NCBI RefSeq assembly: GCF_003944765.1
Contig: NZ_RWIU01000001.1
Span: 434,001 to 498,000, forward strand
Length of the DNA: 64,000 nucleotides
Direction: 5' to 3'
Source of the DNA: Hymenobacter perfusus
GTDB lineage: Bacteria; Bacteroidota; Bacteroidia; Cytophagales; Hymenobacteraceae
Shown in pieces: positions 46,344-54,974 of the stretch. The notes beneath the pieces are model-generated. The model worked only from the letters and a program-made list of their open reading frames with translations. It did no database searches and had not been told where the DNA came from. The position numbers were made by a program, and so were the translations under genes. Within the stretch, counting starts at the first letter, position 1. Each line of letters begins with the position of its first letter.

Positions 46344-46436
46344 CATCATGTTGAGCTTGTCGAAGCATCTCTCCCGATTTACTCTCATGACTGAGGTAGT
46401 CTGAGGTAGAGATGCTTCGGCAAGCTCAGCATGACG
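46344..46436. repeat. REP-like palindrome, 29-bp arms
   Basis: 46344-46372 and 46408-46436 are reverse complements with three transition mismatches. The arm CATGTTGAGCTTGTCGAAGC shares TCATnnTGAG...CGAAG with the 37230-37359 element, indicating one repeat family. Confidence 0.88.
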
Positions 46437-46463
46437 TTCAGCGGTTGCCCGCACACACCCGCT

Positions 46464-47474
46464 TTAGTACAGAATATCTTCCACCGGGTCCAGCTTCGGG
46501 GGCACGTCGGTTTCGCCCAGCATCTGGCGCAGGTCGATTTCGATGGAGCGGCAGATGGCCGTCATCGAAACGTCGTTCATGTTGTTTTCGAACGGATTCT
46601 CGCTGCTGTGCCCCACTTTCTCGATGGTAGCAAACACCCAGGATACCAGCACCGAAAACGGTACCGTCAGCCAGATGTGGTCGGGGCCCATTTTGGCAAA
46701 TTCCGTCACCAGACCCAGCGGCATGATGGCCGTAAACAGGTAAACGAACAGCATGCTGAAAAAGGCGTACTGACGCGGAAAAGGTGTGTTTTTGATTCGC
46801 TCGCAGCCACCCTGCAGGTCGTATAGGGTTTCCAGCGTGTTCATCATCGTCACGTGCTGGAAGTCGTTGAGTAGGCCGCGCTCCTCGCGCAGCACGCGCA
46901 GGGCAGCCGCCTGCTGGCGGATGAGCTGGGCGGGCGGGTTGGCCAGGACTCGCAGCTTTTCCGATTCCTCCTCGTCCAGAAAGGGGGCTACTGCCGCATC
47001 CCACTGCTCGGGCTGGCGGCGCAGGTGAATGCGCAGCGCATTGCACCAGGCAATCTGGCGGTACACCATGCGGCGGTGCCGCACCGAGAGTTCCTCCGCT
47101 GAGGCAGCGGCAGCTTCCACGCCGGGCGCATCCACTACTGAGGTGATGAACTCCAGCACCTGCACGGCCACCATTCGGCTGCTGTTCACAATGCCGCCCC
47201 ACAACTTGCGACCCTCCCAGAAACGGTCGTAGGAGCCGTTGTTCTTAAAGCCGATGTAGAAGGCCACGGCCGTACCCAGCGTAGCCACCGGCTGCCACGG
47301 AATGGCCACCGAGTGAAAATTCAGCGGACCGTAAACCAAGCAAATCAGGGCGCTGTACACCGTGAAGACAGCCACGGATTTCCAGCCCAGTTTCCAGATA
47401 ATATGCCAACGGAGATTTTCGCGAATGTACACAGAGCGAGGGGTAAGCGTGAGGGAAGCAGGATAAGCCGGCAA
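46464..47474 (-). CDS. Bestrophin-type (RFP-TM) ion channel
   Basis: 336 residues if the TTG at 47474 is used; a GTG at 47432 is an alternative, and there is no ATG. Bestrophin marks include WQPVATLGTAVAFYIGFKNN, SYDRFWEGRKLWGGIVNSSR (the conserved YxRxxEGRxLWG) and MPLGLVTEF, then ENPFENNMNDVSMTAICRSI, the C-terminal acidic/aromatic segment. Bacterial homologues are pentameric channels for small ions in the inner membrane. It follows the MutS-family gene by about 100 bp on the same strand. Confidence 0.88.
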   Translation of the reverse strand: MPAYPASLTLTPRSVYIRENLRWHIIWKLGWKSVAVFTVYSALICLVYGPLNFHSVAIPWQPVATLGTAVAFYIGFKNNGSYDRFWEGRKLWGGIVNSSRMVAVQVLEFITSVVDAPGVEAAAASAEELSVRHRRMVYRQIAWCNALRIHLRRQPEQWDAAVAPFLDEEESEKLRVLANPPAQLIRQQAAALRVLREERGLLNDFQHVTMMNTLETLYDLQGGCERIKNTPFPRQYAFFSMLFVYLFTAIMPLGLVTEFAKMGPDHIWLTVPFSVLVSWVFATIEKVGHSSENPFENNMNDVSMTAICRSIEIDLRQMLGETDVPPKLDPVEDILY

Positions 47475-47573
47475 GGTAGAGGGCTAACATTAACCTCCTA
47501 TTAAACCCGGTAATTCTGTATGTGCTTACGTAATTTCCCCCGGTGCAAGTTGCTCAACCGTAGGCGCACCGGC

Positions 47574-49535
47574 TCAGGCATCAACGTCCACCACAATGCC
47601 CATCAGGCGCATGAGCTGGCTGGCATTAAAGGAGCGGCACATGCCGGGCGTGAGGTGATAATCGAAGCGCAGGGTACCGTCGGGATTGAGGTAGCTGTTG
47701 AAGCTCACGTTGCGTACGTGGGCCGGCAGGTCGGTTTCCAGGGCGGCCAGCTCCAGGTCGTGGGTACTGATGAGGCCGCTGGCAGGGCGCTGGCGCAGCT
47801 GGTACACCAAAGCCCGCGCGCCCCGGTGGCGGTCCTCGGAGTTGGTACCCTTCAGAATCTCATCGAGCAGGTAGAAAACCGGGAGTTGGTTATTGGTTAT
47901 TGGTTTTTGGTTGGTGGTTTTTGGTTGTTCGTCGTTCGTTGCTGGGTTTTCGGGGAAGGCAGATGAATGTTCTACTCCACCATCAACTTTTACTTTTGAA
48001 TTTTGAATTTTCTGATCTTCCGTCAGGTCCAGCAGCAGGCGCAGGCGTTTCAGCTCGGCGTAGAAGGAAGAGGTGCTTTCGGCCAGATTATCGTTGGTCC
48101 GCATGGCCGTGAACACCTGGGCCGGACCGCAGCGCAAAGCCGCCGCCGGCACCACCGCCCCGGCCTGGGCCAGCACCAGGTTCAGGCCCACCGTGCGCAG
48201 AAACGTACTTTTGCCGGCCATGTTGGAGCCCGTCACCACGACCGTCTGCCCGGACCCGGTAGTAGTAAAATCGTTGCGCACGCCTTCGCCCCCGAACAGC
48301 AGCGGGTGGCCCAACTGCGTAGCCTCCAAGGTGAGGGCAGGGGCAGTTACGTCGGGCTCGGCAAAGGCGGGGTTGGCGGCCCGGAACGCGGCTAGGCTCA
48401 CCAGGGCATCCAGCTCAGCAGCGGCTTCCAGCAGCGGCTCCAGGCCGCCCTGCAACCGACGCTTCCAGCGCTCCAGCTGCCACATTCCCCACAAATCCCA
48501 TAGCAACAACGTATTCAGCACGCCCGCCACGGCTGGGTTCTGGCGGGCCGAAAACCAGCCGGCCACGGCCGCCAACTGCTTCAGCAGACGGGCCGCCGCC
48601 GTGCCGCCGGTATTGTGCAGGGTGCGGTGCAGGCGGCGCAGCGCGGGGCTTTGCCACTCGCCGGCTTCAAACAGGGCCAGCTGGTCGTGGGCCGCGCGCA
48701 GAGCGTCGCGCATGGCGGTGGCCTGCTGGTAATACTCGGCCCGGATGGCGGCAAAGCGGCTGTTCAGCAGCACGGCGGGCAGCAGCAGCACCATGGCCAT
48801 GCTGTACCCATTCAGAGCCGCCAGCACCGCCCCTACCGCCAGCACGGGCAGCAGCACCAGCAACGGCAGCAGCCAGCTTCGGGAGGCAAAGAAATCGGGG
48901 GTACGCAGCCAGCCGGCAAACTCCCGGGGGTCCTGCTCCTGGCGCGGATAGTGCCGGGCGCGGGCCTGCCACTCCTGCTGCCAGGCCACATCGGGAGCCA
49001 GCTCGGCGGCGGCCACCTGCCGCTCGCGCACGGCCGCCGGCGCGGCCGGGGCCAGCAGCCAGCCGGCCAGCCAGTCCTGCCCCAGTCGGGAGGTGCTGCG
49101 GTTCAGCAACTGAAACACCGAATGCGGCCCGAATACGTCGAGGTCGGCGGCGTAGGGGTGCTGGGCATCCAGATAGCGCAGGCCGGGGTCGAAGCCGCTG
49201 AGCTTGCCTTCCAGCCGGGCCAGCTCCTGCTGGTTGAGCTGGGCCAGCAGGCGGTGGTGCTCGCGCTGGTACCCTACCTTGCCGTGCCACTGCACCAGCC
49301 CCAGAAACGCCAGGTACGCGGCCCCAATCACCCCAAAACCCGCCAGGATTTCATCGGCGCTGAACAGCACCCAAACGCCCGCAACCGCCCCGGCAAACAC
49401 CAGCAGCCGCACCAGCGCCACCAGCCGGTGCCGGCCGGCAAAGTACGTTTCCCGCTCGGTGTGGTGGGTCAGGTTTTCCTGGAACAGCTCGGCGGGAGCA
49501 ACGGCAAGCTTGCGGAATTCGGCGGAAACGGGCAC
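47574..49535 (-). CDS. Membrane-anchored MutS-family ATPase with in-frame insertion
   Basis: 653 residues from the GTG at 49535 (a TTG at 49592 is less likely). Hydrophobic pairs at about 40-80 and 225-255 anchor it. A MutS core-like helical domain is followed by the C-terminal ATPase: Walker A VTGSNMAGKSTFLRT, DNLAESTSSFYAELKRLR, Walker B YLLDEILKGTN and STHDLELA. This matches the Bacteroidota membrane MutS-like proteins of unknown job, not canonical MutS (no mismatch-recognition domain). Between LLLDLTE and PVFYLLDE, where related proteins join almost directly, about 45 hydrophilic residues (IQNSKVKVDGG, PKTTNQKPITNNQ) are inserted, encoded by AT-rich repetitive DNA at about 47883-48018. 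Confidence 0.9.
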   Translation of the reverse strand: MPVSAEFRKLAVAPAELFQENLTHHTERETYFAGRHRLVALVRLLVFAGAVAGVWVLFSADEILAGFGVIGAAYLAFLGLVQWHGKVGYQREHHRLLAQLNQQELARLEGKLSGFDPGLRYLDAQHPYAADLDVFGPHSVFQLLNRSTSRLGQDWLAGWLLAPAAPAAVRERQVAAAELAPDVAWQQEWQARARHYPRQEQDPREFAGWLRTPDFFASRSWLLPLLVLLPVLAVGAVLAALNGYSMAMVLLLPAVLLNSRFAAIRAEYYQQATAMRDALRAAHDQLALFEAGEWQSPALRRLHRTLHNTGGTAAARLLKQLAAVAGWFSARQNPAVAGVLNTLLLWDLWGMWQLERWKRRLQGGLEPLLEAAAELDALVSLAAFRAANPAFAEPDVTAPALTLEATQLGHPLLFGGEGVRNDFTTTGSGQTVVVTGSNMAGKSTFLRTVGLNLVLAQAGAVVPAAALRCGPAQVFTAMRTNDNLAESTSSFYAELKRLRLLLDLTEDQKIQNSKVKVDGGVEHSSAFPENPATNDEQPKTTNQKPITNNQLPVFYLLDEILKGTNSEDRHRGARALVYQLRQRPASGLISTHDLELAALETDLPAHVRNVSFNSYLNPDGTLRFDYHLTPGMCRSFNASQLMRLMGIVVDVDA

Positions 49536-49617
49536 GGCAGCAGAAACAGGTGAAGCGGCGAAGGTACGGCCTGGGCGGTGCTTTCCTCCCAAAGACCAGG
49601 GCGCACCGGAGCGCCGC

Positions 49618-50781
49618 TTACAGCAGGCGGCGCAACGGGCTTCGAGGTTTCAGAAAACGGGCCATTTCCGCGAAGGTGAACTCCACCCGAAACTGCTGGG
49701 CGTAGATTTTGCGCGTGAAATTCGACATATCATCGTACTGCACGTCATGGTTAAAGGAGATTTTACCGTCCTCAATCAACATGTCATCCGGCGGATTATC
49801 GGGGCCAATGCGCTGGCTTTGCAGACCCGCTACATCCACTGAATCCTGCTCTTCGTTGTCCGAGGTAGTGGGGTCGAGGTAGGCGGTTATCTGCTGCTGC
49901 AGCTTCGCGTTGCAGGCGGCTAGGAAGGCGGCTTTCCGGGCCGGGTCAATTTCATCAGTCTCCAGCGTTTCGCCGGTGCGCAAATCCACTACCACCGACC
50001 AGAAGCGGCTGTTCACATTGGCGGCCGTGTACTCATCGCGCAGGGCCACGCTTAGCAGGCCCCGGTTGTTATAGGTTACCCGGGAGTCAATGCCGCCATA
50101 CCCCTGGTAGCTGCCAGCCGCGTGGTTCCGATGCTCCTCCTCCAGCTCTTCCAGGCTTTGCTCCGACAGGGTTTCGATGTCAGACAGCCAGTACAAGTCC
50201 TGGGTCACTTTCATATCCGGCACCGTGAACTGCGGCGCGGTAAACTCGCCGAAGTACGTTTGCTCGCTCACGTTCGCCTTTTGCACCGGCGTGCGGTTCT
50301 GGTACGGTCGTAGCTGGGCCGGCAGCTGGCGGCCCGACTTGGCGGCTTGCCAACTGCCCATCAAACCACCCTGCCCGCCGGGTCGCAGCCGGAAGTAGGC
50401 GAAGGGCTGCATAGCTTTCCCGCGTTGCCCCCAGCCGGCAGCTACCGTGTCGGGGTGCTCCGGGTCCATTTCCCGCAGCCAGATTTCCCCGTCCGGCGCC
50501 CGGAAGCCCCACAGCCGAATGGGTTTCTGCTGGCTTAGGTAGTAGTAAATGCCCGTCAGCTCAGCCTTATCATTCTGAAAGTTAATGGCCAGCCGGAAGG
50601 GGTATTTGCCGCCCAGCGTGCCTTCGTAGTCGCCCAGGGCCGTGGTTGCCGGTTTGCTGTCGGTTGCCGCTACCGGAGCCTTTGAGGGCAGGGCGTTTTT
50701 GGCAGTATTCTTCGGCTCACAGCTTCCCAGCAGGATCAGTCCTGCCGCTGCACTCAGTAGTATTCGCACAAAAATAAGCAT
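49618..50781 (-). CDS. Lipoprotein, downstream member of a tandem paralogous pair
   Basis: 387 residues, ATG overlapping the stop of the upstream paralogue (TAATG). Lipobox LLGSC (Cys21). After a low-complexity spacer come GDYEGTLGGKYPFRLAINFQ, TGIYYYLSQQKPIRLWGF, a central RVTYNNRGLLSVALRDEYTA and LSFNHDV-like strands (KISFNHDVQYDDMSNFTRKI). It ends FLKPRSPLRRLL. The paralogue has the same blocks in the same order and the same last seven residues (SPLRRLL). The first blocks resemble lipocalin-like or YbbD-type beta domains, the second a DUF3298-like domain. Function unknown. Confidence 0.85.
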   Translation of the reverse strand: MLIFVRILLSAAAGLILLGSCEPKNTAKNALPSKAPVAATDSKPATTALGDYEGTLGGKYPFRLAINFQNDKAELTGIYYYLSQQKPIRLWGFRAPDGEIWLREMDPEHPDTVAAGWGQRGKAMQPFAYFRLRPGGQGGLMGSWQAAKSGRQLPAQLRPYQNRTPVQKANVSEQTYFGEFTAPQFTVPDMKVTQDLYWLSDIETLSEQSLEELEEEHRNHAAGSYQGYGGIDSRVTYNNRGLLSVALRDEYTAANVNSRFWSVVVDLRTGETLETDEIDPARKAAFLAACNAKLQQQITAYLDPTTSDNEEQDSVDVAGLQSQRIGPDNPPDDMLIEDGKISFNHDVQYDDMSNFTRKIYAQQFRVEFTFAEMARFLKPRSPLRRLL

Positions 50782-51893
50782 TAGAGTAACCGGCGCAATG
50801 GGCTGTCGGGCTTAAGAAAAGGCTTGAGCTCCGCATGGGTAAACGTCAACGGGAAGCTGCCCTGCAACACTTTCCACACGAAATTTGACAGGCCATCATA
50901 CGAAACCGGGTGGTCGAACACGAGGCCATTTGCACCAATAGTGTATTCCTCGGTGCTGCCCAGGAAAAACTCCTGGCCCAGCACCCCGGCCTGGTCCTCA
51001 GCTGACAGAAAATCATCCTGCCCGACCACGCATTCCCTGGCTTTTACCGCCAGTTTCCGCTGCCCCAGGGCCAGAAACTGCGGCAGCAGTTCCGGCTTTA
51101 GCTCATCGGCCAGCCGGATGGAGAAACCCGTTACCAGGTCCAGGTTGTAGGTTTTACGCTCGTACCACACACTGGCACCCCGGCCTTCGATTTCGGTGGT
51201 GAGGCTCAGCAGCCCCCGGGCGTTGTAGTTGACGGAGTAGTCGGCGCTTTGCGTGCCGCCGTGCTCTGCCAGTTGCTGCCGGAGGCTGGCTATGTCGTCG
51301 TTGGTCAGGTTTTCCAGCGAAAACCAGTAGGCCAGCAGCCGGGTCACGCCCGCGTCGGGCACCGTTACCACCGGTACCCGGAACGCCTGCAAGTGGGTTT
51401 TGGGCGTTACGTGCGCCACCAGGCCCGGCGGGCGGGCGGCCCCGCCCACGCGCCAGAGCTTCACGGGCAGCAGCGTGGTACCGGAGGCATTAAACCACTG
51501 GCCCTGCACCTCCGGCTCATTGGCTTGGCCTAAGCTGATGGTGAACCAGCCGGTAGCTTCCGCAGCGGCCGAGGTATTTTCGCGCAGCTCCAGGGCCTGA
51601 GTCGGAACGCTGGGCCGGGTAAAGCCCTTCATCTCCAATGGCTGCCCCTTGGATACATAATAGTACGTGCCCGTCAGCAGCGTATCGGCTTCGCCCGGGC
51701 TGAGCTGCAGCCGGATGGCGTATTTGCCCCCAATCTGGCCTTCGTACGCGCCCGCTAAGGCCTGCAGCCGCGCTACCTGCTCAGCCCGGAGGTCGGCCCA
51801 GGTAGTATTCTGGTCGGTATCCTGCGCCTGCGCGGTTAGGCCGCAGCCCAGCGTCGCCAGCAGCAGCAGGCCCACCGATGTATAGATATGCAT
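50781..51893 (-). CDS. Exported protein, upstream member of the tandem pair
   Basis: 370 residues from ATG, signal peptide ending at LTAQAQ (about residue 24; no lipobox cysteine at the mature start). Blocks parallel to the downstream lipoprotein are GAYEGQIGGKYAIRLQLSP, TGTYYYVSKGQPLEMKGF, YSVNYNARGLLSLTTEIEG, VFDHPVSYDGLSNFVWKVLQ and FLKPDSPLRRLL. The two genes overlap by one base (TAATG), so translation is probably coupled. They have diverged strongly except at the C-terminus, which suggests that the end of the protein is functionally important. Confidence 0.85.
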   Translation of the reverse strand: MHIYTSVGLLLLATLGCGLTAQAQDTDQNTTWADLRAEQVARLQALAGAYEGQIGGKYAIRLQLSPGEADTLLTGTYYYVSKGQPLEMKGFTRPSVPTQALELRENTSAAAEATGWFTISLGQANEPEVQGQWFNASGTTLLPVKLWRVGGAARPPGLVAHVTPKTHLQAFRVPVVTVPDAGVTRLLAYWFSLENLTNDDIASLRQQLAEHGGTQSADYSVNYNARGLLSLTTEIEGRGASVWYERKTYNLDLVTGFSIRLADELKPELLPQFLALGQRKLAVKARECVVGQDDFLSAEDQAGVLGQEFFLGSTEEYTIGANGLVFDHPVSYDGLSNFVWKVLQGSFPLTFTHAELKPFLKPDSPLRRLL

Positions 51894-51930
51894 AGCTCTG
51901 GCTGATTCCTAATAACTGACTTATAACCGG

Positions 51931-52365
51931 CTACCCCTGCAGGGCCGCCACGCACTTCAGCTCAATGGCAATGGGCGTGGGCAGGCGGTTGATTTCGACG
52001 GTGGTACGGCAGGGCTGATTGGTCTGGAAATACTGGGCGTAGAGGCGGTTGTAGGTGGCGAAATCGTCCTGCATGTTGGTCAGGAACACCGTCACGTCCA
52101 CCAGATCCTCCCAACGGGCGCCCGCGTCTTCCAGAATGTAGCGCACGTTCTGGAACACGGCGTGGCACTGGCTTTCGAAGTCGTAGCGCACAATGCTGCC
52201 CTGCTCGTCCAGCTCCACACCGGGTACCTGCTGCTGGCCCCTCTGGCGCGGCCCCACGCCCGAGAGAAACAGCAGGTTGCCCACGCGGCGGGCGTGCGGA
52301 TACAGGCCCACCGGCTCGGGGGCGCGGCCGGAGTGGTGGGCGGCGGAAGTTACGTCAGGTTGCAT
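51931..52365 (-). CDS. RidA family protein (AmnD-like deaminase type)
   Basis: 144 residues from the ATG at 52365. A longer frame from 52404 exists, but a promoter box at 52371-52378 lies between the two ATGs and fits the shorter start. RidA marks are visible: YPHARRVGNLLFLSGVGP, ESQCHAVFQNVRYILEDAG, DVTVFLTNMQDDFATYNRLY, PCRTTVEINRLPTPIAIE with the conserved Arg. The arrangement matches the 2-aminomuconate-deaminase/RutC-like subgroup. It removes reactive enamine/imine intermediates; precise substrate unknown. Cytoplasmic trimer by family. Confidence 0.92.
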   Translation of the reverse strand: MQPDVTSAAHHSGRAPEPVGLYPHARRVGNLLFLSGVGPRQRGQQQVPGVELDEQGSIVRYDFESQCHAVFQNVRYILEDAGARWEDLVDVTVFLTNMQDDFATYNRLYAQYFQTNQPCRTTVEINRLPTPIAIELKCVAALQG

Positions 52366-52370
52366 AGCGT

Positions 52371-52378
52371 CAAATCTA
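52371..52378 (-). promoter_or_regulatory. Putative -7 box giving a leaderless ridA transcript
   Basis: On the minus strand this reads TAGATTTG (TAnnTTTG). It ends 6 bp before the ATG at 52365, so transcription would start at or next to the start codon. No upstream TTG at ideal spacing. Confidence 0.45.
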
Positions 52379-52478
52379 CCGAAAAGCGGTTCTTTTCGTA
52401 TCATCCGGAAACTGTGGCCGGGGCTGGTGCGGTTGTTGTGCCAACCGGCCAGTCCGCCCCTCTCTGCTCCCGTCCGTT

Positions 52479-53270
52479 ATGAAACATACTTTTCGTCTGC
52501 TGCCCCTGGCGGCCTTACTGAGCACGGCCGCACTGGCTCCCGCCGTGGCCCAGAAGCTTAAGTACCCCAAAGCCCCGGCCGCATCCGAAATCTACGACGC
52601 GGTGGAAAAGCCGGCCGTGCCGGTGGGTGGCGTGGAAGCCTACGCGCAGTATCTGGCCGATAAGCAGCAGTACCCCACCGCCGCTTTGCAAGCCGGCGCG
52701 CAGGGCACCGTGACGGTGACGTTCGTGGTGGAGAAAACCGGGGCCATTTCCAACGTAGCAGTTACGCAGCCCGTGAATCCGGCCCTGGATGCCGAGGCCA
52801 TCCGGCTCATCAAAGGTGGCCCGCGCTGGACGCCGGCCCAGCACCGGGGCGGCGTAGTACGGCAGCGGACCACGGTGCCCATCAGTTTTGAAATTCCGGC
52901 GGAAACCGGCACCGCCGCCGCCGCCACACCCGCCGGCACTTCTGCCGAAGGCCCGACTACCCAGGTGGTTAAGCCCGACCAGCCGGCCCGGCCGGTGGGC
53001 GGCACCGAGACGTTTTTTGCCTGGATTCAGCAGAACCAGAAGTACCCGACCCTGGCCCTCCAGCGTAAGGTGCAGGGCAAGGTGCTGATGGAATTTGTCA
53101 TTCAGAAAGATGGCACCCTCACCGATATCAAACCCGTGCAGCGCCTCGGCTCCGGCCTCGATGAGGAAGCCATCCGGCTAATCAAGGCCGCGCCCAAGTG
53201 GCAGCCGGCCACGTACCAGGGCCAGCCGATGAAGCAAAAGATGGTGCTGCCGGTTCTGTTTACGCTGTAA
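52479..53270 (+). CDS. Exported protein with two TonB C-terminal domains
   Basis: 263 residues, ATG, signal peptide ending at APAVAQ (about residue 25). Two tandem TonB_C domains: about 48-138 (PVGGVEAYAQYLADKQQYPT, GTVTVTFVVEKTGAISNVAV, DAEAIRLIKGGPRWTPAQ) and about 172-263 (PVGGTETFFAWIQQNQKYPT, GKVLMEFVIQKDGTLTDIKP, DEEAIRLIKAAPKWQPA). An alanine/threonine-rich linker joins them. Unlike a normal TonB it has a cleavable signal rather than a membrane anchor plus periplasmic proline spacer, so it is not an obvious energy transducer. Confidence 0.9.
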   Translation: MKHTFRLLPLAALLSTAALAPAVAQKLKYPKAPAASEIYDAVEKPAVPVGGVEAYAQYLADKQQYPTAALQAGAQGTVTVTFVVEKTGAISNVAVTQPVNPALDAEAIRLIKGGPRWTPAQHRGGVVRQRTTVPISFEIPAETGTAAAATPAGTSAEGPTTQVVKPDQPARPVGGTETFFAWIQQNQKYPTLALQRKVQGKVLMEFVIQKDGTLTDIKPVQRLGSGLDEEAIRLIKAAPKWQPATYQGQPMKQKMVLPVLFTL

Positions 53271-53389
53271 ATAGCAGGTGACTTCGCCGGGTCACCGTAA
53301 AGTATTATTCCGCCTTTTTCGTCAGCCTGAGAAGTATGGGCTGATTTTTCCGGGTCCGCACTGTTGCTGTACCCGCTTGCTGCTCCGCT

Positions 53390-54967
53390 ATGTTGTCGCC
53401 TCTGCCCCTCCTTGCCGCTCCTCCCGTTGCCTTCGGCACTCCGCTGCCGTTGCCCGCCAGCTTTTCCATTTGGCCTTACCAGACGCGTTTCCGGCAGGCG
53501 GCCCAGGCCATTGCCAACGGCATTTTCGAGGTGTTGGATGAGGATCTGAACCCGTACGTGCTGCTGCTGGCCTTGCCCGCCGACGACACCAACCAGGGCA
53601 ACTTCGATGAGGCTCCTACCCCCATTTGCCTGGAGCCCGCCGACTGCGGCCTTGAAGCCCTGGCCTTCCTCGAAGCCCGCGCCCGGGGCCGCTACTACCA
53701 ATATCTGCACCCCTGGAATGCCCCGGAAGGGGAGCTCATGCCGGAGGAAATGGTGCAGCGCAAGCGCGTGGCCCTGGGCCTGCGCCAGGCCGTGCAGGAA
53801 GTGCTGGAAGACCTTGCCGGCAGCAATAAGTATCAATATTACGCTGGTGCGCCGGTGCTTATTCAGGCGCACTTTGTGGTGCCGGTGCTGCGCCTCAACC
53901 GCAAGGTGGTGCAGGCCTACCCCACCCTCCAGAAAAACCGCTACTACACCGATGGCCGCCTATTGTCGCACTCCCTGCTGATGTCGGCGGTGCTGCGGTT
54001 TCACGAGGAATGCTTTAAGTCGCTCACAGAGCCGGAGCCGGGCTCGGGCCTGCTGGTGCGCCCCCGTGACACCGACGAAATCATCCGCTCCGCCGGCAAG
54101 CTGTTTATGGATACGCCCGCCCAGGACCTAGGCATGAATCCCTCGGCCACCAAACTGTTTGCCACCTGCAACACCATTTCCTCTTTGCGCTACGAGGGTG
54201 CTGAGGGCGTAGGCAAGCTGCTGCTGGCCCGGCGCGGCCACCCCAATCTGGCGGAGGTATTTGCCCTCACCTGCCCCACCCCGCTCACCGATTACCGGGC
54301 CGTGCGCAAGCTGCTGGAAATGACGACCCACGACGTGAGCCTGCTGGCCGACGGCGAAAACGTGTATGCCCTGGGCCGCCAAGTGGGCCAGTATGATGCT
54401 GCGCGGGAAGATCTGTTCGTCATCAGCTTCGTGACGCACTATGCCTGGGAGTTCCAGCACGGCGGGCAGGTGCTCATGCGCGCCCACTACGGGCTGCCCA
54501 GCCTGCCCCGCACCCGCCTCAACCGCGCCCGGTTCCGCCGCGACCTGAAGCAGACTTTTCAGCTCACCGACAGCGCCAAAATTGAGCGGCTCTGGGATGT
54601 GGTGGTGGAAGCCAGCCGCCAGAAGCACGGCACCCTGCTGGTCATCACCACCGAAGCCCTGGCCGAAGCCGACCGCCTCAAGCTGCAATGCACGCTCATC
54701 GAGCCCGTACCGCTCACCCCGCTTATCACCCGCCTCGTCACCGCCATTGATGGCGCCGTGCTCCTCGACCCGGAAAGCTACTGCTACTCTATCGGGGTCA
54801 TTCTGGACGGTAAAGCTTCCGGCCACGGCACCAGCACCCGCGGCGCCCGCTACAACTCCGCCATTCGCTACGTGGATAGTTCGCCCTACCCCTGCCTGGC
54901 CATTGTAGTCAGTGAAGACGGGCTGGTGGACGTCATTACCAAAGAAAGCCTGCGGGAGGAAAACTAG
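53390..54967 (+). CDS. Diadenylate-cyclase-like (DAC) protein with large N-terminal region
   Basis: 525 residues from ATG, no signal peptide or membrane helix. The last 130 residues align with the DAC/DisA_N fold: KHGTLLVITTEALAEA (about 412-427), the DGA motif at 454-456 (IDGAVLLDPESYCYSIGVIL), then TRGARYNSAIRYV (483-495) in the place of the canonical GTRHRxA, and LAIVVSEDGLVDVI. The RHR triad is RYN (487-489). Residues 1-390 match no family I can name but contain ordered alpha/beta sequence (SRHSLLMSA-like helices, RPRDTDEIIRSAGKLF, TTHDVSLLADGENVYALG), plausibly a sensor. DAC enzymes make c-di-AMP from two ATP. Activity with RYN is unproven. Confidence 0.7.
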   Translation: MLSPLPLLAAPPVAFGTPLPLPASFSIWPYQTRFRQAAQAIANGIFEVLDEDLNPYVLLLALPADDTNQGNFDEAPTPICLEPADCGLEALAFLEARARGRYYQYLHPWNAPEGELMPEEMVQRKRVALGLRQAVQEVLEDLAGSNKYQYYAGAPVLIQAHFVVPVLRLNRKVVQAYPTLQKNRYYTDGRLLSHSLLMSAVLRFHEECFKSLTEPEPGSGLLVRPRDTDEIIRSAGKLFMDTPAQDLGMNPSATKLFATCNTISSLRYEGAEGVGKLLLARRGHPNLAEVFALTCPTPLTDYRAVRKLLEMTTHDVSLLADGENVYALGRQVGQYDAAREDLFVISFVTHYAWEFQHGGQVLMRAHYGLPSLPRTRLNRARFRRDLKQTFQLTDSAKIERLWDVVVEASRQKHGTLLVITTEALAEADRLKLQCTLIEPVPLTPLITRLVTAIDGAVLLDPESYCYSIGVILDGKASGHGTSTRGARYNSAIRYVDSSPYPCLAIVVSEDGLVDVITKESLREEN

Positions 54968-54974
54968 GCGGCGG

